From assembly GCA_027038965.1 (NCBI GenBank), contig JALWFG010000018.1:1-64000 (forward strand): a stretch of DNA of 64,000 nt, in the 5' to 3' direction. This document shows, piece after piece, positions 59,681 through 64,000 of this stretch (its first letter is position 1; every line of letters begins with the position of its first letter). Source of the stretch: Candidatus Desulfofervidaceae bacterium. Lineage in GTDB: Bacteria > Desulfobacterota > Desulfofervidia > Desulfofervidales > Desulfofervidaceae. The translations under genes were made by a program, and so were the position numbers. The notes beneath the pieces were generated by a model that saw only the letters and a list, made by a program, of their open reading frames with translations, ran no database searches and had not been told where the DNA came from.

Positions 59681-60922
59681 TTAAATTTTCAATTCTTTTG
59701 CAGGGAAATACAAATAAAAAGTAGTACCCCTTCCTGGAAAACTCTTTAAATCTATATAACCACCATGCGCCTTTACAATTCCATGAACCATTGAAAGCCC
59801 TAAACCTGTTCCCTGCCCAGGTTCTTTGGTTGTAAAAAATGGGTCAAATACCTTATCTTGAATTTCGGGCTTGATACCCATACCTGTATCAGAGACAGCT
59901 ATCACCACATATCGACCTGGCTCAAGCTGGGCATTGGAAGAAAATCGAACAGCAGAAAGACTGTGAGGCAAAATCTCTTTATTTTCTGTCTTTATCGTAA
60001 TTTGTCCCCCTTCTGGCATGGCATCCTGAGCATTGACGCAGAGGTTAAACAGGGCATGATAAATTTGATTAGGGTCGCCTTCTATGGGATAGATATTTGG
60101 ATCCAAATCCAAATTTATTTCTATATTTGCGTCTAAAGTCTCCTTCAGAGTAGTGGCTAAATCCATAATTAATCTATTTAGATTTATCTTTTCTATTTTT
60201 GTCCTTGCTCCTTGGGCAAAAGCAAGAATTTTTCGAATCAATTCTGCTGCCTTTAAAGTTGATTTCTCCATTTTGGCCACATATGTTTGGGATACTTTGT
60301 CATATTGAACCCGATTTTTGAGAAGTTCCAAATACCCTAAAACTCCACACAAAATATTATTAAAGTGGTGTGCCACTCCTCCAGCTAACCTTCCTAAGGA
60401 TTCCATTTTTTGGGATTCTACCAAGTGTTGTTGGGTTAATTTAAGCTCTTTGTAGGCCAAGCGTAAGGACCGATTCTTCTCAACCAGCATTCGTTTTGCA
60501 TGTTGAAGTTCCTCCATTGTCCTTTGCAAATCAGAAATGTCTTGGAAGATCACTAGATAACCAACTATTACCCCCAATTTATTTCTTAAAAGGGAGGTAT
60601 TCACCAAAACAGGAAGCCTTTCCCCTTCAGCATTAGTAATGTTTGTCTTGACGTGAAAAATGCTTTTGCCTGAGTCAAGGGCTTGTTTAATAAGGCACTG
60701 AGATTCACATAAATCTGATTTGATTACATCACGACAAAACATCCCTATAGCTTCGCTCTTTTTGAAACCTGTTATCTGTTCAGCAGTTTTGTTGAAATAG
60801 ATTATTCTCATGTTTTTATCGGTGGCAAAGACGGCATTGGGAATAGCGGCTAAAATCTCCTCTGGCACCACCTCTACAGAAAATTCTGAATCTAAAAAGG
60901 CATGAGGCAAAAAAGTAGTCAT
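59681..60922 (-). CDS. Soluble PAS-domain histidine kinase
   Basis: The 413-residue cytosolic kinase has a PAS domain (about 20-130) and a coiled coil. The dimerisation helix has phospho-acceptor His in GRLAGGVAHHFNNIL, and the ATP-binding domain shows NLCVNAQDAMPEGGQ, DTGMGIKPEIQDKVFDPFFTT and GTGLGLSMVHGIV. The PAS domain carries a DLCESQC motif, a Cys pair found in several PAS regulators. No response regulator gene is in view. It overlaps the upstream V4R gene by 4 nt, so the V4R proteins and kinase are probably one signalling unit. Confidence 0.92.
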   Translation of the reverse strand: MTTFLPHAFLDSEFSVEVVPEEILAAIPNAVFATDKNMRIIYFNKTAEQITGFKKSEAIGMFCRDVIKSDLCESQCLIKQALDSGKSIFHVKTNITNAEGERLPVLVNTSLLRNKLGVIVGYLVIFQDISDLQRTMEELQHAKRMLVEKNRSLRLAYKELKLTQQHLVESQKMESLGRLAGGVAHHFNNILCGVLGYLELLKNRVQYDKVSQTYVAKMEKSTLKAAELIRKILAFAQGARTKIEKINLNRLIMDLATTLKETLDANIEINLDLDPNIYPIEGDPNQIYHALFNLCVNAQDAMPEGGQITIKTENKEILPHSLSAVRFSSNAQLEPGRYVVIAVSDTGMGIKPEIQDKVFDPFFTTKEPGQGTGLGLSMVHGIVKAHGGYIDLKSFPGRGTTFYLYFPAKELKI

Positions 60923-61515
60923 TTTCTAGTAGCCACAAACTCGCAATATGGGTGTCCCATACTGCGGCACTTTATTTCTTCGCATTTAAAAGTTCCCATT
61001 CCTCTAGGGAAAGGCGGACCATATACCAAATCCATATAACTAGCAGTACATGCCCTAAACATATAACACCTTCCCTTTGGCTGGGGGCCATATTCCTCTA
61101 AGTATCTTCCTGGGTCATAGGCATTGGCGACTCGAGTAACCAACTTTTTGCCAGGCACAAGTTCTACTATCTCTAGATAACCTATTCCAAAGACATTGGT
61201 AAAAGCCACCAAAGCCTCTACTTCGTCCTCAGGAGTTTTGATCATAGGGCTCACTTCTTGTTTCCAAGTCATAGAAGTTCGGGCACCATGAAAGGTGTAA
61301 TAGGCACAATCTAATACCGCTTGGTAAAGCTGGTCTTCGATCTTTTCTGCCTCTTGTTTGCTAATCTGCATAATGGCGTTGGAAACTACTTTATAAAAAA
61401 ACTCATTATAGTTATAAGCAGCGTAAATTCCAAATATTCCAATAATCCCCTTTTGGTCACGGGGCAGTTCAGCTGAGGAATAAATTGAAATAATCTTTTG
61501 GGCATCTATAGGCAT
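60919..61515 (-). CDS. V4R-domain protein
   Basis: The 198-residue protein has an N-terminal helical part and a C-terminal V4R domain (LEEYGPQPKGRCYMFRACTASYMDLVYG, then GMGTFKCEEIKCRSMGHPYCEFVA). V4R domains bind small hydrophobic ligands and act as sensors, for example in XylR-type regulators and the BchJ family. The Cys-rich C-terminal motif EIKC ... YCEF is intact. It stands between a second V4R gene and a PAS kinase. Confidence 0.82.
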   Translation of the reverse strand: MPIDAQKIISIYSSAELPRDQKGIIGIFGIYAAYNYNEFFYKVVSNAIMQISKQEAEKIEDQLYQAVLDCAYYTFHGARTSMTWKQEVSPMIKTPEDEVEALVAFTNVFGIGYLEIVELVPGKKLVTRVANAYDPGRYLEEYGPQPKGRCYMFRACTASYMDLVYGPPFPRGMGTFKCEEIKCRSMGHPYCEFVATRK

Positions 61516-61516
61516 T

Positions 61517-62047
61517 TTAAACGGCCTCTACCTTAAATTCACAACAATCACTACCCATAATTAGGCAATTGATTTCTTCCACCTTATAACTCCCTAAAGA
61601 TCTATTAAAAATTGCCTCCAAAATGCCGGCAATAAACCCACAGGTAAAAAAACAGACAGGGGAATGGCGTCGACCGTATTTGGCCAGCCATGCAGTAACA
61701 TAATAGGAAGATTTTGCCTTGGCAAAGCCACCTCTTTCATTAAGGGCACTTAAGTCCAAAATTCCATATCCAAAGGCATAATACATCTCGGCAGCGGCTT
61801 GAAGCTTGTCATCAAGGGTCTCCAATTCTTGATGCCTTTGCAAATATTCTGAAAAAGACTGGCAATAAATCTCTTCAGTAGTCTTTACAAACAAACTTAG
61901 ACCGTCTATTCCCTTCAATTCTTCAAGACCCTTTAAAAGACCACAATTGAAATGGTGGCAATGAAGGGAAACAAACTTGCCTTCATGTTCAATCAAATTC
62001 TTCTCTGGATAAAATTTCTTATCAAACCTATACTTAGAAAACTCCAT
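61517..62047 (-). CDS. V4R-domain protein, second paralogue
   Basis: The 176-residue protein resembles the downstream V4R gene product: CGFIAGILEAIFNRSLGSYKVEEINCLIMGSDCCEFKVEAV is the end of a V4R domain (split here, positions about 136-176), preceded by FGYGILDLSALNERGGFAKAK. It starts the operon with a promoter whose -10 box ends 11 nt before the ATG. The transcript would thus be nearly leaderless and lacks a Shine-Dalgarno sequence. Confidence 0.78.
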   Translation of the reverse strand: MEFSKYRFDKKFYPEKNLIEHEGKFVSLHCHHFNCGLLKGLEELKGIDGLSLFVKTTEEIYCQSFSEYLQRHQELETLDDKLQAAAEMYYAFGYGILDLSALNERGGFAKAKSSYYVTAWLAKYGRRHSPVCFFTCGFIAGILEAIFNRSLGSYKVEEINCLIMGSDCCEFKVEAV

Positions 62048-62057
62048 TTCAAATTTG

Positions 62058-62086
62058 AAGATAGCTTAAGTTTAAAAAAAAGTCAA
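62058..62086 (-). promoter_or_regulatory. Predicted sigma-70 promoter of the V4R-kinase-antiterminator operon
   Basis: TTGACT and TATCTT on the - strand are 17 nt apart, immediately before the first gene. The remaining gap to 62269 holds AT-rich sequence and presumably the divergent promoter of the binding-protein gene. Confidence 0.6.
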
Positions 62087-62269
62087 CATTTCAGGGAAAC
62101 TATTCAAACACTATATTTCGGAAGACATATTATTTATTAAAACTCTAAACTTTAGGTTAATAAAGCTTGTTCAGTTTTGACAATTAACCAGTAAAAGTAA
62201 AATGGAATGAAGTGCAACATTTTGCGGTTATAAGTTGACTTTTAAAGGTTCTAATGATATCTTGGGAGT

Positions 62270-63436
62270 ATGAGACTTAACATATCTTTAATATTGCATA
62301 TTTTTTTGTTTCTATTAACCGTTGTTTATTTTCCATCTAATTGTTATAGTGCCTCTCCAGGCATTACCGATAAACAGATATTGGTTGGGACCTCAGCGGC
62401 CTTAAGAGGACATGCTGCTTTTTTAGGGAAAAGTATTGTTTATGGATTAAGAACCTATTTTAATTATATTAACGACAAAGGGGGAATCAATGGGCGAGAA
62501 ATTCGGCATATTGCCTACGATGACGATTATAATCCACCACTTATGATAAGCAATGTAAGAAAGCTCATTTATGAAGACAAGGTTTTTGCCTTGATTGGTT
62601 TGGTAGGAACTCCAACTACCTTGACCATTTTAAAGATTATAGAAAAAAATAGGATTCCTCTACTCTTTCCATTTACAGGGGCTGAGCAGTTGCGGTATCC
62701 CTTGAAAAGATATGTTTTTAACCTTCGGGCCAGTTACTGGGATGAATGCGCCAAGGCAGTAGATTATCTCATCAAACATGGTAAAAAACGGATTGCTGTA
62801 TTTTACCAAAACGATGCCTATGGTTTAAACGGCCGTACTGGTGTAGACCGAAGGCTTATAAAATACGATTTGCGAATTATAGCCGAAGCCACTTACACTC
62901 GCGGTTGCACAAAGGTTATAAAGCAAGTAGAAACCCTAAAGCAATTCCACCCCGATGCCATTGTAATGATAGGGACTTATGACGCCTGTGCTGCCTTCAT
63001 AAAAGAGGCCATTAAAAGAGGAATGGCAGACACCTGGTTTTTTAACGTTTCTTTTGTAGGCACCTATCAATTGGCAAAATTGCTTAAAGATACAAATGCC
63101 ACTGTATTTGTAACCCAAGTAGTCCCTCCTCCAAACGAAACTTCTTTACCAGTAGTGAAAGAGTACCATCAATTGCTCAAATTATATTTTCCAGAAGTTA
63201 GGCCTAGTTTTATTGGTCTGGAAGGCTTTTTGGATGCCAAGCTATTTGTTTATGCCTTAAAAAAGGCGGGGCGAAATTTAAGTCAAGAGGCCCTCATAAC
63301 AAGCCTTGAGAGTATACACAACCTAGACCTGGGAATTGGACAAATGATCAATTTTGGCCCCACGAATCACCAAGGCTGGCATCATGTTTATATAACACAA
63401 ATTAAAAATGGGAAAATCTTTCTTATCAAGAATTAA
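62270..63436 (+). CDS. Branched-chain amino acid-type periplasmic binding protein
   Basis: The 388-residue protein has a signal peptide (MRLNISLILHIFLFLLTVVYFPSNCYS) and the Peripla_BP_6 fold: GITDKQILVGTSAALRGHAA, GIRTYFNYINDKGG-like motif (GLRTYFNYINDKGGINGR), DDYNPPLMISNVRKLI, and ALIGLVGTPTTLTILKI. No transporter genes follow. A sensor kinase gene overlaps its end, so it likely delivers a ligand signal to that kinase. Confidence 0.9.
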   Translation: MRLNISLILHIFLFLLTVVYFPSNCYSASPGITDKQILVGTSAALRGHAAFLGKSIVYGLRTYFNYINDKGGINGREIRHIAYDDDYNPPLMISNVRKLIYEDKVFALIGLVGTPTTLTILKIIEKNRIPLLFPFTGAEQLRYPLKRYVFNLRASYWDECAKAVDYLIKHGKKRIAVFYQNDAYGLNGRTGVDRRLIKYDLRIIAEATYTRGCTKVIKQVETLKQFHPDAIVMIGTYDACAAFIKEAIKRGMADTWFFNVSFVGTYQLAKLLKDTNATVFVTQVVPPPNETSLPVVKEYHQLLKLYFPEVRPSFIGLEGFLDAKLFVYALKKAGRNLSQEALITSLESIHNLDLGIGQMINFGPTNHQGWHHVYITQIKNGKIFLIKN

Positions 63437-64000
63437 AAGTCTCTTTGAGCTTAAAAGTCCTTATCGTTTCACGCGGATCTTTGCCCTCAAGATGTTTCCC
63501 TTATCCTTCTTGGTGGGGCTATTTATCTGCGTTGCCATCCCCGCTAGCTATTATTTTATCCGAACCCAAGATATAAAAAAAGAGGCCGGTGTTCATGCCG
63601 AATACCTAGCTTCCATCTTCAAAGAAGTAGTGGAAACTACGCCAGAAACATGGGAAGAAGGCATTCGGTCTTATATCTCTCGCACCAATATCTCCTTTGT
63701 GAAGATTTACGACCGTAACCGAAGCTTGGTTTCTGAAATTTATGCCCCAAGCTTCTCTCCTAAAACCTCATTTATCACTGAAGAAAAAGCCGCTTATTAT
63801 GCTGGCAAGGTATATGCCTTTGTAGTAGTAGGAATCAGTTTAGCAACTACCAAAGCAGAGGCCTTAAGACTGTTGTTTTATTCTGGGGTTTCAGGCACCT
63901 TTATTGGAATTCTGCTTTTTTTATTACCTGTTTTAGAGATTAATCGGGTGGAAGAACAGGTAAACGAATCCCGGAAACAGTTGTTAGATGAACAGGAAAA
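63408..64000 (+). CDS. Sensor histidine kinase, N-terminal part (cut by the window end)
   Basis: ATG 63408 lies inside the binding-protein gene, overlapping it by 29 nt. The visible 197 residues contain a membrane helix (FPLSFLVGLFICVAIPASYYFI), a periplasmic region of about 120 residues, a second helix (FIGILLFLLPVLEI) and the start of a coiled coil (VEEQVNESRKQLLDEQE). This is the layout of a membrane sensor kinase; the catalytic domains lie outside the window, so the kinase call is inference from layout and neighbour. Confidence 0.7.
   Translation, partial: MGKSFLSRIKSLFELKSPYRFTRIFALKMFPLSFLVGLFICVAIPASYYFIRTQDIKKEAGVHAEYLASIFKEVVETTPETWEEGIRSYISRTNISFVKIYDRNRSLVSEIYAPSFSPKTSFITEEKAAYYAGKVYAFVVVGISLATTKAEALRLLFYSGVSGTFIGILLFLLPVLEINRVEEQVNESRKQLLDEQE

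Overview
The window is a moderately AT-rich stretch (about 40% G+C by eye) of a Gram-negative bacterium. The queA-tgt-yajC-secD-secF order, an outer-membrane secretin, an MSHA-type pilus machine and an exopolysaccharide locus of the PEP-CTERM/exosortase-associated kind together suggest the Desulfobacterota (former Deltaproteobacteria). A thermophilic member would fit, but nothing seen here proves the lineage.

Region 1 (1-12.4 kb, + strand) is housekeeping. It begins with the 3' end of a TnpB gene, then queA, tgt, yajC, secD, secF, a LysM protein, dprA, topA and a class A penicillin-binding protein. A 38-nt palindromic element occurs in frame inside both tnpB and dprA, with compensatory stem changes, and a third copy of the hairpin overlaps the tnpB stop codon. 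Region 2 (12.5-22.7 kb, + strand) is one operon encoding an MSHA-like type IV pilus assembly machine in the order E-G-I-J-K-L-M-N. It has a predicted c-di-GMP-binding MshE ATPase but no pilins. Region 3 (22.7-28.8 kb) holds a tandem universal stress protein, a periplasmic binding protein paired with a hybrid histidine kinase, a frameshifted small gene, tRNA-Arg(CCU), and a 42-residue membrane protein behind a good sigma-54 promoter.

Region 4 (28.8-58.7 kb, - strand) is a 30-kb exopolysaccharide cluster. It encodes seven glycosyltransferases, two sugar-nucleotide epimerase/dehydratases, a nucleotidyltransferase, a sugar aminotransferase, a flippase, an O-antigen-ligase-like protein, an asparagine-synthase-type amidotransferase, an acyltransferase, a FemAB-like protein, a polysaccharide deacetylase, a methyltransferase, and a large membrane-anchored protein resembling rhamnogalacturonan-lyase-like families. 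Two paralogous alkaline-phosphatase-superfamily enzymes flank a more AT-rich, decayed segment containing a broken sulfotransferase. Initiating sugar transferase, export (Wza/Wzc) and exosortase genes are absent from the window.

Region 5 (58.7-64 kb) looks like the control end of that cluster. A 470-bp leader carries a 14-bp perfect palindrome, a 9-bp hairpin and a sigma-54-like site. Upstream lies a - strand operon of two V4R-domain proteins, a PAS histidine kinase and a NusG/RfaH-like antiterminator. Divergently from it run a branched-chain-type binding protein and the start of a second sensor kinase that overlaps it.

Tandem 7-nt repeats of several sequences recur at gene boundaries across the window. 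They supply stop codons, C-terminal residues and in one case Shine-Dalgarno motifs. A 214-bp cassette with 15-bp terminal inverted repeats and a 53-residue ORF sits inside the polysaccharide cluster. These repeat systems, the in-frame palindrome above all, are the least explained features here.
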